Source: a virus. From it: a DNA stretch of 32,218 nt. The notes beneath the pieces were generated by a model. That model made no database searches and was not told the origin of the DNA. It saw only the letters and a program-made list of their open reading frames with translations. Where the stretch lies: positions 1 through 32,218 of IMG/VR virus record IMGVR_UViG_3300044699_000180; one strand, given 5' to 3'. Shown here piece after piece: positions 8,772-17,165 of this stretch; the stretch's first letter is position 1, and every line of letters begins with the position of its first letter. Made by a program: the position numbers and the translations under genes.

Positions 8772-10171
8772 TGTGCTCCGCCTGCGAAGCTTAGCCCACG
8801 TTCTACTTTGATCCTTTGAGACCCCTTTGTCAGGAGAACCTTGGTCCCAGGCGGAGCATTTTCGTGCCTGATGATAATGAGTGATGGCTCGTTTTTGGAC
8901 GCTGGAGCCTGACCACTTTCAGATTGCCGCAAGGTGGTCTGTTTTTGTGGGTCCTGAGCCTTTTGTTGGGTGATCACCTGATTCAGCATAAATGGTTTGG
9001 CTGCGGGAAGGCTTGATAGTCTTCTTAGTTCCTCCTTAGTAAACGGAGAATTCTGTGGGTAATCGTCCGATTCCTGACTGGGTTTAGCGTCCTTGCCGAT
9101 GAGTTTACCCATTAGGGCTTCCGGCAATTTCACAAATACATCGTAGAACGCTTTGGCAGTGTCATTGATAGCGCCCGATCCACTCAGGGCAAGGTGTCCC
9201 ACCAGAGAACTTGCTTTGCCGGTCAGGGGTTTAGTTTTCTCTGATATCTTGTTCAGAGTTTCCAGAACTTCGGAGAATGCCTGCATCAAATCCGTGCCTA
9301 CACCGTATTTTAGATCTTCAAACTGCTGCCTTATTTTTGCACTGACCTGGTTAAACGCGTAGGCTTTCTGCAAGGCTGATTCTGGCAGAGGATCTACTTT
9401 GAATTGGGACGCCATTTTCTGGAACTTCTCTGCCCCTAACAGGTCTACCTTTAGCATCTCTTCATTTCCAAAGATCTGAGTGGTTAGGCGCGTCTTTAAT
9501 TCAGGGCTTTTTATTTTGGACAGGGCTTTAGTGATGTCCACAGTTAAGTCAGTGACTGGTTTCTTATTCCAATCCTTACTCAGCTTAGGGTCCAATTCCA
9601 GAAATGAGGCCTCGATCCCTTTTACCCTGTCACTTGGAATTCCTCTTTTTGAATCAAATTGAGCGGCAGATAGATCCTTCATGGATTGCTGGAAATTCTC
9701 AGTTGAGATTCCTGCAACGTTGGCGGCATAGGAATATTTTCGGATCTCGGCCGTGGGAAGTGCCAGCCTCTTACTGGTTAAAGCCATATCGACAAAGTTT
9801 TTACTCAGTTCCTTCGAGAAGCGATTGGCTAGATAGAATGATCCTCCTGCGCCAAAGGCAAGAAAGAGACTTTTTCCCGCACTGATCAGCGCAGAAATTT
9901 CACTTCCAACGGTGTTGGGCGGACCCGGGAAATCAAATGGGGGCTTTTTAAATCCGCCGTCGTTGCCATCCCTGCCACCGCCTCTGTAAGGAACAGGGAG
10001 ATTGATCTCCTGATTGACGCCGTTGATCCGATCACCGATTACCTTACTTTGTGCTTTGAAATGATCGAGCGCCGCGCCCACCTGTTTGACCATTTCTACC
10101 ACTTGCTTGACGGGCTTGGTGGCTTCGTCAATGGCTACGATATTAATTCCTACTGAAATGGGTTTCGACAT
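8768..10171 (-). CDS. Tape measure protein
   Basis: A 467-aa intact ORF between the tail assembly chaperone and gpN, the fixed position of the tape measure in Mu-like tails. The N-terminus (GINIVAIDEATKPVKQVVEM) is typical of tape-measure openings. A hydrophobic segment near residues 88-108 (SALISAGKSLFLAFGAGGSFYLA) and long amphipathic helices follow. At 467 aa it is short for a tape measure, implying a short tail of roughly 70 nm if the usual 1.5 Å per residue holds. Its start lies inside the frameshifted tail-chaperone extension. Confidence 0.85.
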   Translation of the reverse strand: MSKPISVGINIVAIDEATKPVKQVVEMVKQVGAALDHFKAQSKVIGDRINGVNQEINLPVPYRGGGRDGNDGGFKKPPFDFPGPPNTVGSEISALISAGKSLFLAFGAGGSFYLANRFSKELSKNFVDMALTSKRLALPTAEIRKYSYAANVAGISTENFQQSMKDLSAAQFDSKRGIPSDRVKGIEASFLELDPKLSKDWNKKPVTDLTVDITKALSKIKSPELKTRLTTQIFGNEEMLKVDLLGAEKFQKMASQFKVDPLPESALQKAYAFNQVSAKIRQQFEDLKYGVGTDLMQAFSEVLETLNKISEKTKPLTGKASSLVGHLALSGSGAINDTAKAFYDVFVKLPEALMGKLIGKDAKPSQESDDYPQNSPFTKEELRRLSSLPAAKPFMLNQVITQQKAQDPQKQTTLRQSESGQAPASKNEPSLIIIRHENAPPGTKVLLTKGSQRIKVERGLSFAGGAQ

Positions 10172-10310
10172 AGCCCTTCGCTCTTTCGCACCAGAAAATT
10201 AGATCTTTTAGCGTGAAGTCCATCACCTCGTTGGGACTGAATCCAAAGTGAAACACTAGAGCGGCTACGGCTTCCCTCCAATCACTTGGCCAACGTTGAG
10301 ATACTCCCCC
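10143..10310 (-). CDS. -1 frameshift extension of the tail assembly chaperone
   Basis: Directly behind the 85-aa chaperone ORF, the -1 frame is open through DWREAVAALVFHFGFSPNE and then VMDFTLKDLIFWCERAKGY, ending at 10143, 29 nt inside the tape-measure gene. The pattern W-x-x-A-x-A-x-L ... F-x-x-S-x-x-E-V-x-x-x-T is what is seen in the frameshift products of P2 E', Mu gp41/42 and lambda T. A run of five G on the coding strand (10306-10310) is a possible slip site, but I did not find a perfect X XXY YYZ heptamer. The slip position within about 10270-10310 is therefore inferred. Confidence 0.6.
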   Translation of the reverse strand, partial: GGVSQRWPSDWREAVAALVFHFGFSPNEVMDFTLKDLIFWCERAKGYVETHFSRN

Positions 10311-10522
10311 ATGGCTTCGAGCACCTTGTACATGTCTGGAATACTCAGCTCATCAATGACAAACTTGGGTTGGGCCGATAATTCCTGGGCTAGCGTTAGC
10401 AGTTCGTTGGTGTTTAGTCTTTCTGCTCGGTCACGAATGTCCCGCGCCTTGGGTTCACGGAACTTCAGTTCTTGGATTGTTTCACTGCCGTGTTGAATCG
10501 GTTTCTGTAATTTTATAATCAT
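10265..10522 (-). CDS. Tail assembly chaperone (Mu gp41-like)
   Basis: An 85-aa intact ORF containing LQKPIQHGSETIQELKFREP, KARDIRDRAERL and IDELSIPDMYKVLEAMGEYL, matching the gp41/P2 gpE chaperone family. It occupies the standard slot between tube and tape measure. These chaperones coat the tape measure before tube polymerisation and are normally made both as a short form and as a -1 frameshifted long form. The start overlaps the tube stop as ATGA. Confidence 0.83.
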   Translation of the reverse strand: MIIKLQKPIQHGSETIQELKFREPKARDIRDRAERLNTNELLTLAQELSAQPKFVIDELSIPDMYKVLEAMGEYLNVGQVIGGKP

Positions 10523-10878
10523 CGTACGATCTCCATTCCTTTACCTTGAAAAGTTACTGACATGGTTCCTTCTTCAGTGGTGATTTCACCTTCTGAAAGC
10601 CATCCTGAGCGCAGGACAAAGGTCTGTCCCGCCATTTCCAACGTGATGGTTGCGTTATCGATCTCAAAAAGTTTGTTAATGGGCGTGCCAGGGTCGATGA
10701 AGAAATCGCCCTTAATGGTCGGAGGGGTTTCCAAGACCTGTTTGTATCCCATCACTTCGCCCGAGCTGGAAAGCAATGCTTCCCTGCGAGGGAATCCGAG
10801 GTTTACAGTCCAGTTGCCTTTGCCTTGGATTGCTTCGTCGTCAAATCTGATGTGAATAATTCCAGCTCTACGGTTCAT
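10519..10878 (-). CDS. Tail tube protein (Mu gpM-like)
   Basis: A 119-aa intact ORF. Beta-rich segments (IHIRFDDEAIQGKGNWTVNL, TPPTIKGDFFIDPGTPINKL, ITLEMAGQTFVLRSGWLSEG, EGTMSVTFQGKGMEIV) match Mu-type tail tube proteins. The tube protein polymerises in hexameric rings inside the sheath. It sits after the sheath gene with a 4-nt stop-start overlap and before the chaperone with another, so expression is tightly coupled. Confidence 0.87.
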   Translation of the reverse strand: MNRRAGIIHIRFDDEAIQGKGNWTVNLGFPRREALLSSSGEVMGYKQVLETPPTIKGDFFIDPGTPINKLFEIDNATITLEMAGQTFVLRSGWLSEGEITTEEGTMSVTFQGKGMEIVR

Positions 10879-12023
10879 AGTAAAAAACTCACTTTCGCGC
10901 CTAGAACGCAGAATTGAGAAACCAGTTTAGGACTCATCGACAAATTGAGGCGAGTGGGGTCATCCTTCGCTATTTCGGTGATCAAACCCTCTTGAAATAG
11001 GTTTAGATCTTGAATGAGGCCTTGCTCCTCCCACTCACGGGCTAGACAAATCGCTTCGGCTTTAGCGAGCTTTGGGGTCATGACTGCGCCTTTGCCTTTG
11101 AAGTTATCGGAGGCTAATTTATGCCTTGGGTATTTCGTCATGAAGTATCGCCTGAAGTCCCAGCGGATGAAGGAAAGTGTGAGCGGGACACTTGGGTTGA
11201 GGTAGCTTAGGTCTTCGGCTCCCAGGGCATTGGTCCGGTAGGCAGTGATCAGTCTTTCAATCCTTACGTTGCCACCTGCATCGACGTAAAACGTGGACAA
11301 TCCATCCCTCAATGCAGCTTCCCGTGTTGCACGCGATTCAATTTCCTTGTTGTCTGGAGCTTTGATGTCAGGAAGTACCAGCGTTTGAATGGGACGCGCG
11401 GGATCAATGTTTGCCTGGCTGGCTAGAACACCTGCCAGGGATGCAGCAAGCTCCCACGGCTTTGATTCACTTTTACAAGTGGGCAGTACTGACAGGTAAG
11501 GCGAGTTTAATTGCTTGCTGACTGCGGCTCCGTCAATGACTCCCTTATTCAGTGCCGCGACAGCAAAGCCCTCAATCTGTCTCTTTGCACTCGCCCGCGA
11601 TTGTAATTCATTGCCCAGTTGTCTTAGGGGTTCTACTTCGGAATAGGCGCACGCCATGACGTTGAACTGGGTCCCATCAATATCAACGAAGGCCTGGGCA
11701 ATATCAGGCTTGGGATTGGCCAGGCTTGTCCCGTCTTTGGATTCGGCTAAAGCAACTGCCCAAACCTCCAACTGGCAAGCCTTGAAATAAACCTTAGTCA
11801 TTTGATGCAATACACTGCCGTCTCCAAACTGCTTTTTTGCGTCGGCTTCTGAATAGAGACGGTAAGGTGTGTTTAGACCTGCTGGGCTTCCCAACAGTTT
11901 CTCACCGAGCAAAAGGACTTTGTAGGGTTGAGTTCCTCCCAAACCGCTTCCGGCAAGCGAGGAATCAAATTCAACGTAGGCCAATGGGATTCTAAAGTTA
12001 CTGATTTCAGAGAATTGGATCAT
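10875..12023 (-). CDS. Contractile tail sheath protein (Mu gpL-like)
   Basis: A 382-aa intact ORF. The N-terminus (RIPLAYVEFDSSLAGSG, then QPYKVLLLGEKL and DAKKQFGDGSVLHQMTKVY) and the C-terminal YPRHKLASDNFKGKGAVMTP and FVDIDGTQFNVMACAYSE motifs mark a Mu/FluMu-type tail sheath. This is the protein that shortens to drive the tube through the host envelope. It is among the best-supported calls here and establishes a contractile (myovirus-type) tail. It overlaps the DUF2635 gene by a 4-nt stop-start junction. Confidence 0.9.
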   Translation of the reverse strand: MIQFSEISNFRIPLAYVEFDSSLAGSGLGGTQPYKVLLLGEKLLGSPAGLNTPYRLYSEADAKKQFGDGSVLHQMTKVYFKACQLEVWAVALAESKDGTSLANPKPDIAQAFVDIDGTQFNVMACAYSEVEPLRQLGNELQSRASAKRQIEGFAVAALNKGVIDGAAVSKQLNSPYLSVLPTCKSESKPWELAASLAGVLASQANIDPARPIQTLVLPDIKAPDNKEIESRATREAALRDGLSTFYVDAGGNVRIERLITAYRTNALGAEDLSYLNPSVPLTLSFIRWDFRRYFMTKYPRHKLASDNFKGKGAVMTPKLAKAEAICLAREWEEQGLIQDLNLFQEGLITEIAKDDPTRLNLSMSPKLVSQFCVLGAKVSFLL

Positions 12024-12223
12024 TTGCTAGCTCCGTTCTTGTCTGCTTCCATCGGTTTAGTCCTGGGTCCATCGGGGCCGGATTTTACTTCTTCCACTTC
12101 CTGGCGGGACAATCGCCTCCACCAGAATGGAGTCATTTCTACGGTGATAGGCTTGTCAGTCAGTTCTTCTCCTGAGTCGGGATCTCGGACGATAAATCCA
12201 GCCTTTGCTTTGAGCGTTTTCAT
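12020..12223 (-). CDS. DUF2635 protein (Mu gp38-like)
   Basis: A 67-aa ORF from ATG 12223, chosen over GTG 12229 because it overlaps the upstream stop as ATGA. It has the DUF2635 features: KAGFIVRDPDSGEELTD, then VEMTPFWWRRLSRQEVEEV. The family always lies directly upstream of the sheath in Mu-like phages, as here. Its exact role in tail assembly is not established. The tail end is charged and probably flexible. Confidence 0.82.
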   Translation of the reverse strand: MKTLKAKAGFIVRDPDSGEELTDKPITVEMTPFWWRRLSRQEVEEVKSGPDGPRTKPMEADKNGASK

Positions 12224-12702
12224 GCACACCTCGGCCTTATCTTGAGTGAGAGGGCATTTAAGTCTGAAATGATCTCCGCCCTTGGTTTAGCTCGTTCGTA
12301 GTAGGTCACTGAATACCTGAGGATTACAGCGCCCAATGGGCTTTCACCTTCAAAGTTGGTGGTGATTTCCAGCGTCTTAGGCTCAATCCTCGACACTGTT
12401 TCGTCCAGGGAGTCATCAACCATTAAAATACTTAAGACCTTGTCAGCCAATTCATGCAGGATCAGTTCAGAGTCTTCGTTTCCCTCAATTAAGATCTGAA
12501 TTACCAGATCGGCGTGATTCAGGAATTCTAATGGTGACTGCGATACGACCTCAGAGCTTTCATGTGGGATTGAAACTATCACACAGGGGAGCGTCTCCAG
12601 GTCCATGGCTCTTACATGCGAGGTGTAGATTGGCCCAAACACTTGTTGATGCTCTTTGAGTAGGCCTGTTACATAATTTATGATTCTATTTCGGCGGCTC
12701 AA
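12220..12702 (-). CDS. Tail terminator / gpU-gp37-like protein
   Basis: A 160-aa intact ORF. NRIINYVTGLLKEHQQVFG starts a helical N-terminus, followed by TLPCVIVSIPHESSEVV and DLVIQILIEGNEDSELILHE. This alpha/beta pattern is typical of tail terminators that stop tube and sheath growth and join head to tail. Position between the head-tail connector and DUF2635/sheath agrees. It is recognised by layout and fold pattern, not by a catalytic motif. Confidence 0.65.
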   Translation of the reverse strand: MSRRNRIINYVTGLLKEHQQVFGPIYTSHVRAMDLETLPCVIVSIPHESSEVVSQSPLEFLNHADLVIQILIEGNEDSELILHELADKVLSILMVDDSLDETVSRIEPKTLEITTNFEGESPLGAVILRYSVTYYERAKPRAEIISDLNALSLKIRPRCA

Positions 12703-13039
12703 GTTTTCTCCTTTTTGGTTTTTGCAGGATTAATTTGATGTTCTTCATCGCATCCCGTTCAATTTCAGTAATTTCGTAGAGCTTGTTCTTGATGAGCAAT
12801 CTATCTTGAATATTGATCGCTCGGCTTTCATCTTCTCTCATTTCAAAGGTGGCCAGAGGTGAGGTAAGCCTTACCCCTTCTCCCGGCTCTATAAACTGAG
12901 TTTCCTTTGCATAAAGGCCTTTGACCTTCAGAGTGTCGATGAACTTACTGCTCTTAAACAACACTGTTGCTTCGTCACCAAAAACATCAGTGATCGAGTC
13001 AAATGCAGCGTCAAAGATGTAATCAAACTGAGACGCCAT
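12686..13039 (-). CDS. Head-tail connector, gpFII-like
   Basis: A 117-aa intact ORF, the same length as lambda gpFII. Motifs include FDSITDVFGDEATVLF at the N-terminus, then a beta barrel segment (TFEMREDESRAINIQDRLLI, NKLYEITEIERDAMKNI). FII-type proteins bind the gpW ring and form the surface to which the tail attaches. The gene lies between the DUF2190 decoration-type gene and the tail terminator. The family assignment is moderate, the head-tail role more secure. Confidence 0.62.
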   Translation of the reverse strand: MASQFDYIFDAAFDSITDVFGDEATVLFKSSKFIDTLKVKGLYAKETQFIEPGEGVRLTSPLATFEMREDESRAINIQDRLLIKNKLYEITEIERDAMKNIKLILQKPKRRKLEPPK

Positions 13040-13361
13040 TTAGCCTCACACGGACGGTTGGAGAGTCCTTAAAGGAATTCTGAGAGACGATTCCAATGGG
13101 AACAGATTTATCTGTCTTTTTAAGACTCACCACGCTTGATTGCCCTGGATCAAAATAGACTGGGCTCCCGCATTTGAAGTCGAGTAATGCGTCTTTCTTG
13201 AACTCAAAGATTCCCTGTACGCAAAGTTCAAAGGATTGGTTCGCAAGCGCCGAACCTGCCGCAACACCAAACATGGACCCAATCAGCAAGGACTCGGAGC
13301 TTTGGACCTCCCGATCTGCTGTAACCGTGATTGATTTACCTTCTGATATAAATGTCTTCAT
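13023..13361 (-). CDS. DUF2190 capsid-associated protein
   Basis: A 112-aa ORF from ATG 13361, preceded by AAAGGAAAAG one base after the capsid stop. A longer in-frame start (13418) would lie inside the capsid gene and lacks a ribosome site. The sequence has the DUF2190 arrangement: a beta-rich start (MKTFISEGKSITVTADREV), GSMFGVAAGSALANQSFELC, and VYFDPGQSSVV followed by PIGIVSQNSF. DUF2190 proteins follow the capsid gene in many phages and are thought to be decoration or head-fibre base proteins. Confidence 0.75.
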   Translation of the reverse strand: MKTFISEGKSITVTADREVQSSESLLIGSMFGVAAGSALANQSFELCVQGIFEFKKDALLDFKCGSPVYFDPGQSSVVSLKKTDKSVPIGIVSQNSFKDSPTVRVRLNGVSV

Positions 13362-13362
13362 A

Positions 13363-15351
13363 TTAGTCTTTTCCTTTCGCGGGTTGTCCGGGGTTAAAGT
13401 ACATGCCTCTCCATTCAATGGGGGCTACGCCAAAATCTAGTCGGGCCTTGAGTGAGATGCCGTCTACTGAGAATCCAAGTTGGGACTCGATATACACAGT
13501 GTCCTGACCGTTTAAGAAACAGACCTCAACGGTGTCCAACCTGCCAGGGTCCACGATATTGAACCAGCAATCGGGGCTGATTAGGCTGTCGAGCCTGGGT
13601 TCGATGATCAGATCAAAGGCTCCCATGAATGGGTTGACCTTTTGATTGATCGCTCCCTCAATGACGCCTGACAGGAAGTTTTGCGATATCAGTTGCATCG
13701 CTGAAATTTCATTTCGCGCAGTCGTAAGCAGAATCTTAGGAAGAAGATTCATCGGCTTACCCTTCATAGTTTTCTGGAGCCGCATTTTCTCTCGTGCGTC
13801 TTGGAGGGAGACAATGGTGATCGGTGCCGCTTTCCCAAGATTATTGTGATCTGCGTGGAAGAGCTTCTTATCGTCAGTCTTCATGACTGGGTTTTCAACT
13901 AGGACGGAATAGACCTTATTTGAGATCTTCTCCATTCCTGCATTGGCAAGAGCTTCAGGAATCTTACTGAAAGCATTCAGGTCGTCGTTGATGAGGGCAC
14001 GCCTGGTGACGTTCAGTAATCCCCCAAACGTCTCAACTTGAATTTGTTCCGCTCCTTCATCGAGGCTTGACGCCTTGAATTCCCCATTTTCATTGAGCGG
14101 CTCAAGAAGGGCGGCATCTGACAGCATCACCCTGAATTGAGGTCTAAAGTCATTAGCAATGGTCTGCCGAGTCCAGGATCTCCAGGTCTGAGGCGCCACT
14201 TCAAAGCCTTCACGCAGTAATCTGCCCATGAAGTTGGAAAGGAGATTTGGGAAATCAGAGCTTGCCTGCATAGAACGGGTAACCACTTCAGGGGCGCTTA
14301 GGAAATCGCCGCTCATGCCCATGGTCTTTCGACACATTTCTACAATGGTTAGATTCTTGAATTGTTTTCCGTATTCAGTCTCTTTGTATTTGATTGGATT
14401 GTGACGCGTTAGCAGTGAATCCACGATTCCGCGCTGTAAAACCTCCTTCTGATCATAATTGCCTGGCGAGATCACTGGTGTGGCTGGAGCAGTGGCCTTT
14501 GACCTTTCAGCAAGCTTTTCAAAGATAGCTTTCCTCGCCTCGTCGATTCCAATGCCGCGGGTAACAAGATCGTCAGCTAACTCTTCGGGAAGGTTAGCCA
14601 GTTTGACTGCCGACCTAATCTCAATTCCACGGCTCCTTTCTCGCGTGATTACTTCATTTTCATTCACTCTGGTTTCTTGGCCCATATTTTTACTCTCCAA
14701 TTTTCTAAACCCCGCCCCATCATCGCTTCCGATAGGGCAGATGCTGAGTTCCACGGGCTCCCACTTGTCGGCTCGCTTCACTCGATTTCCATTTTCGTCG
14801 GTGGTGTCTTCTTCGAAGCTGTAGATTCGATATCCCACACTCGCGTTGCGAATAATTCCGGCGCGTATGTCCTGATAAATTCCTCTGACTGACTCGCGCG
14901 GAGAGAACCTGACTTTAGCTCTGCCGACCCTGCTGTCGGCTTCTCCGTCCAAATAGGCGGATTCAACCACGCCCAGAATGTCTTCCACAGAGTCTGTGTT
15001 GTGAGAATCAAGGAGTGGTGCGTTGCCGGAATTCAGGTAGTCAAGTTGGACGTGCCCTTCATCAAGACTTAAGACTTCAAGGTAGGGGCCGTCTTCGTCT
15101 TCCCTGGGAACTGGAGCGCCTGAGGTCCAAATAAGCTCTGCGCTGAGGTCTTCCTCAGCTTCCTCCGAAGGGTCATCATTTGGCGCTTCGTCTCTCGTTC
15201 CTTCCTCATCATCTTTCTCATCTCCATCGTCTTTTTCTTCGCTCCTGTCTTTCTCTTCTTTTTCGTCGAGATCGTCCGCTCGGGTTATTATTGGTTTCTT
15301 CTTTTGAATCCGAAACTGAATCGGGATCGCTTTGCGTAGCATTGGTTTCAT
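13363..15351 (-). CDS. Fused prohead protease and major capsid protein
   Basis: About 660 aa in one frame. Residues 1-70 are a charged, mostly acidic leader. Residues 72-185 form an HK97-type prohead protease, with LLDSHN (catalytic His about 118), AKVRFSPRESVRGIY and RNASVGYRIY (catalytic Ser about 172). From about residue 320 on is the major capsid protein with the Mu-gpT-like KLFHADHNNLG segment. Fused protease-capsid genes are known; the protease cuts itself off during head maturation. The start is ATG 15351, or ATG 15342, which has better spacing from AAGGAAGG. The first 130-odd bases overlap the portal gene in another frame. Confidence 0.88.
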   Translation of the reverse strand: MKPMLRKAIPIQFRIQKKKPIITRADDLDEKEEKDRSEEKDDGDEKDDEEGTRDEAPNDDPSEEAEEDLSAELIWTSGAPVPREDEDGPYLEVLSLDEGHVQLDYLNSGNAPLLDSHNTDSVEDILGVVESAYLDGEADSRVGRAKVRFSPRESVRGIYQDIRAGIIRNASVGYRIYSFEEDTTDENGNRVKRADKWEPVELSICPIGSDDGAGFRKLESKNMGQETRVNENEVITRERSRGIEIRSAVKLANLPEELADDLVTRGIGIDEARKAIFEKLAERSKATAPATPVISPGNYDQKEVLQRGIVDSLLTRHNPIKYKETEYGKQFKNLTIVEMCRKTMGMSGDFLSAPEVVTRSMQASSDFPNLLSNFMGRLLREGFEVAPQTWRSWTRQTIANDFRPQFRVMLSDAALLEPLNENGEFKASSLDEGAEQIQVETFGGLLNVTRRALINDDLNAFSKIPEALANAGMEKISNKVYSVLVENPVMKTDDKKLFHADHNNLGKAAPITIVSLQDAREKMRLQKTMKGKPMNLLPKILLTTARNEISAMQLISQNFLSGVIEGAINQKVNPFMGAFDLIIEPRLDSLISPDCWFNIVDPGRLDTVEVCFLNGQDTVYIESQLGFSVDGISLKARLDFGVAPIEWRGMYFNPGQPAKGKD

Positions 15352-16774
15352 CACCTTCCTTTGAGAAACATTCGAGTTTTAGGCCCAGGCTTTGGGCCAG
15401 TTTCATGTCTTTTGAGAGTTCTTGCAGGCGCTGTTCGGGCTCAAAACCAAGCTCCCTAATGCATTCAGAGAGGGAAAAGAACCCATTTCTAATTCCAGCT
15501 GACATACTTTCAATCTCTTCAACCGGATCAAGCATGTCGCGTCTGGGCGGGGTAAATGTGATTTTGACTCCACTTGTGTCGATTCCTGAGATCTGTACGG
15601 TCTTAAGGAATTCATTCATGATTGGGGTGAGGAGTGACGGAATGACCGTGCCCCACTGGTAAGATTGGATTGTTCTATGAAATTCCAGCCAGCCCATTCT
15701 TGCGCTGGAGAAGTTCACTTGAGAATAGTCACCCGAAAGCGCTTCGTAACTTATGCCCAAGGCTGAGGCGATCTCCCGCATGCAGGCCCTGACATATTCC
15801 GGGTAATTGGGTGCATCTGGTGGATCGCTGAATTTCACTTCACGCCCTGGAGGTAGATATTCAATGGCTCCGGGCTGCAAGTCCTCCAAATAGTCATCGT
15901 TTTTAGACGCCAGAGGGTCCAATTGTTCCGTGGTATCCATCACAAATGCCGCGTAGCAAGCGCTCACCTTTTGTCGCCAGAGTTGGGCAAAGGCATACTG
16001 GTCTAAATCCCTTATTTTGAGCATTGCAGGAGTCAAAAGAGGGAGTCCCCTGCATTGGCCCGGTCTTTCTAGTTTGAAACAATGGACGATCTCAGAGGAG
16101 GGGACTCTTAGAGAATCCCCTGTAAAACCATTAAAAATGAATCCTCCAGGGTGATTTCTATAGAGCCAGTAAGCCCTGGGTTTGCCCTGGTCTTGGTCGA
16201 ATTCCACCCCCTGGCAGATGATTCCGTCTTCTAAATATCCCTCTCGGAATGAGTCAATGAAGTCGGATTCAAGGGTTTGGAGTTTTAAAGGGGTTGAACC
16301 AGTCTCCCTTGAGTATCGGATTAGGCTTTCCCCGTCGGTTAACATACTTTTAACCCACATGGCTTGAAGACCGTAAAAGTCTAGCCTGCCGTAGTGATCG
16401 CATTCATCGATAAAGCGTTTTAGTAGAACCTCTATTTTCCTGCGTCTGGATTCGTTCTCATCGTGAAGCTGAGGGACAATTCCAGTTCCTATAATATTCT
16501 GGACCATGACTTCCACCGCCCGCCTGCCTATTGGGGTGTTGCGAACTGTGTCTCGGCTTCGGTCCCTCAAGGTGTTTAGATAGAGTTTGGTGTCTACCAA
16601 TGCAGAGGTTTTTGGCGCAAACCAGCCCTTAGTCTTGTCCGAGAAGCTTGCGGCCTCAAATTTCCTGGTTTTTAGTCCATTCGCCACTGCGATGCTCTTG
16701 CGGGCTAGGATTCGCTTTAGCTGGGTCGAAGGGGAGAGAGCGCCTATTGTAGAGTCGATTATTTTAGCTATCAT
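15218..16774 (-). CDS. Portal protein (lambda gpB family)
   Basis: A 518-aa intact ORF. Landmarks are RDRSRDTVRNTPIGRRAVEV, NIIGTGIVPQL, MWVKSMLTDGESLIRYSRE, then IIHCFKLERPGQCRG-type and LQPGAIEYLPPGREVKFSDP segments, and ASALGISYEALSGDYSQVNF near residue 345. The portal dodecamer forms the vertex channel through which terminase packs DNA. The C-terminus ends in a strongly basic tail (RRKRRERQERRKRRWR) read from the same DNA that encodes the acidic leader of the next gene. Its ATG overlaps the gpW stop by one base. Confidence 0.9.
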   Translation of the reverse strand: MIAKIIDSTIGALSPSTQLKRILARKSIAVANGLKTRKFEAASFSDKTKGWFAPKTSALVDTKLYLNTLRDRSRDTVRNTPIGRRAVEVMVQNIIGTGIVPQLHDENESRRRKIEVLLKRFIDECDHYGRLDFYGLQAMWVKSMLTDGESLIRYSRETGSTPLKLQTLESDFIDSFREGYLEDGIICQGVEFDQDQGKPRAYWLYRNHPGGFIFNGFTGDSLRVPSSEIVHCFKLERPGQCRGLPLLTPAMLKIRDLDQYAFAQLWRQKVSACYAAFVMDTTEQLDPLASKNDDYLEDLQPGAIEYLPPGREVKFSDPPDAPNYPEYVRACMREIASALGISYEALSGDYSQVNFSSARMGWLEFHRTIQSYQWGTVIPSLLTPIMNEFLKTVQISGIDTSGVKITFTPPRRDMLDPVEEIESMSAGIRNGFFSLSECIRELGFEPEQRLQELSKDMKLAQSLGLKLECFSKEGDETNATQSDPDSVSDSKEETNNNPSGRSRRKRRERQERRKRRWR

Positions 16775-16983
16775 TAAAACCCCTTGCTCACTTGTGGGTA
16801 GTAACGGCGCTTCGGCTCAGTTAAACCAAGTGCTCGTGCGATTTGGGAGCGGAGTTTGATCATTTCGTCGACGGAATGAAATGTAATGGATTTATCGCCA
16901 AATGAGACTGATCTCACCCCGCTGGCAATTGCAGCGTCGAGCTTGTCTAGATTGTCTTTGGTGATGTTAAAGTTCGCCGTCAT
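16774..16983 (-). CDS. Head-tail joining protein gpW
   Basis: A 69-aa intact ORF, the usual size of gpW. It has NFNITKDNLDKLDAAIASGV, then FGDKSITFHSVDEMIKLRSQ and a helical end, the alpha+beta pattern of the gpW family. GpW rings sit below the portal and are needed before tail joining. The gene is the first of the head-tail operon and lies just downstream of a candidate late promoter whose -10 hexamer (16991-16996) is 7 nt from the ATG. Transcripts could therefore be leaderless or nearly so. Confidence 0.83.
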   Translation of the reverse strand: MTANFNITKDNLDKLDAAIASGVRSVSFGDKSITFHSVDEMIKLRSQIARALGLTEPKRRYYPQVSKGF

Positions 16984-16990
16984 GAGGCGT

Positions 16991-17023
16991 AATATACGCG
17001 CTTAGTCGAAACGAGGATATTAG
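16991..17023 (-). promoter_or_regulatory. Candidate phage late promoter (copy B) for the gpW-tail operon
   Basis: On the minus strand CTAATATCCTC (17023-17013) is followed by exactly 16 nt and TATATT (16996-16991), then ACGCC. The copy upstream of the terminase genes has the same motif, the same 16-nt spacer, CATAAT, then GCGCC. No standard TTGACA is present; CTAATATCCTC sits where a -35 or an activator site would be. The convergent PDZ gene and the IS element separate gpW from terminase, so a separate promoter here is expected. Confidence 0.5.
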
Positions 17024-17165
17024 CTAAAAACTGGCATCTTCAAGTTTTTGAAAAGACTCTAGCATTTCTTGCCAAAAAAATTGGGAACTGAAATAACTAT
17101 CGATAGGCTGCTCGCTAGAACTAACTTAGTGTATTTTGGGAAACTTATACTAGAGGAAAATTAAT

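Noticed and set aside
15218-15354. Portal-capsid overlap as an undetected frameshift between two genes
   Set aside because: Both frames keep consistent low-complexity charged codons and both proteins end or start normally, so a true overlap is simpler; kept as a finding instead.
14459-15662. Long plus-strand ORFs opposite the protease-capsid and portal genes
   Set aside because: They are antisense shadows of well-supported phage genes and have leucine/serine/arginine-biased composition.
17146-17151. TATACT as a -10 box for the PDZ gene
   Set aside because: Transcription would start about 7 nt downstream, inside or after the ribosome site, leaving no room for it.
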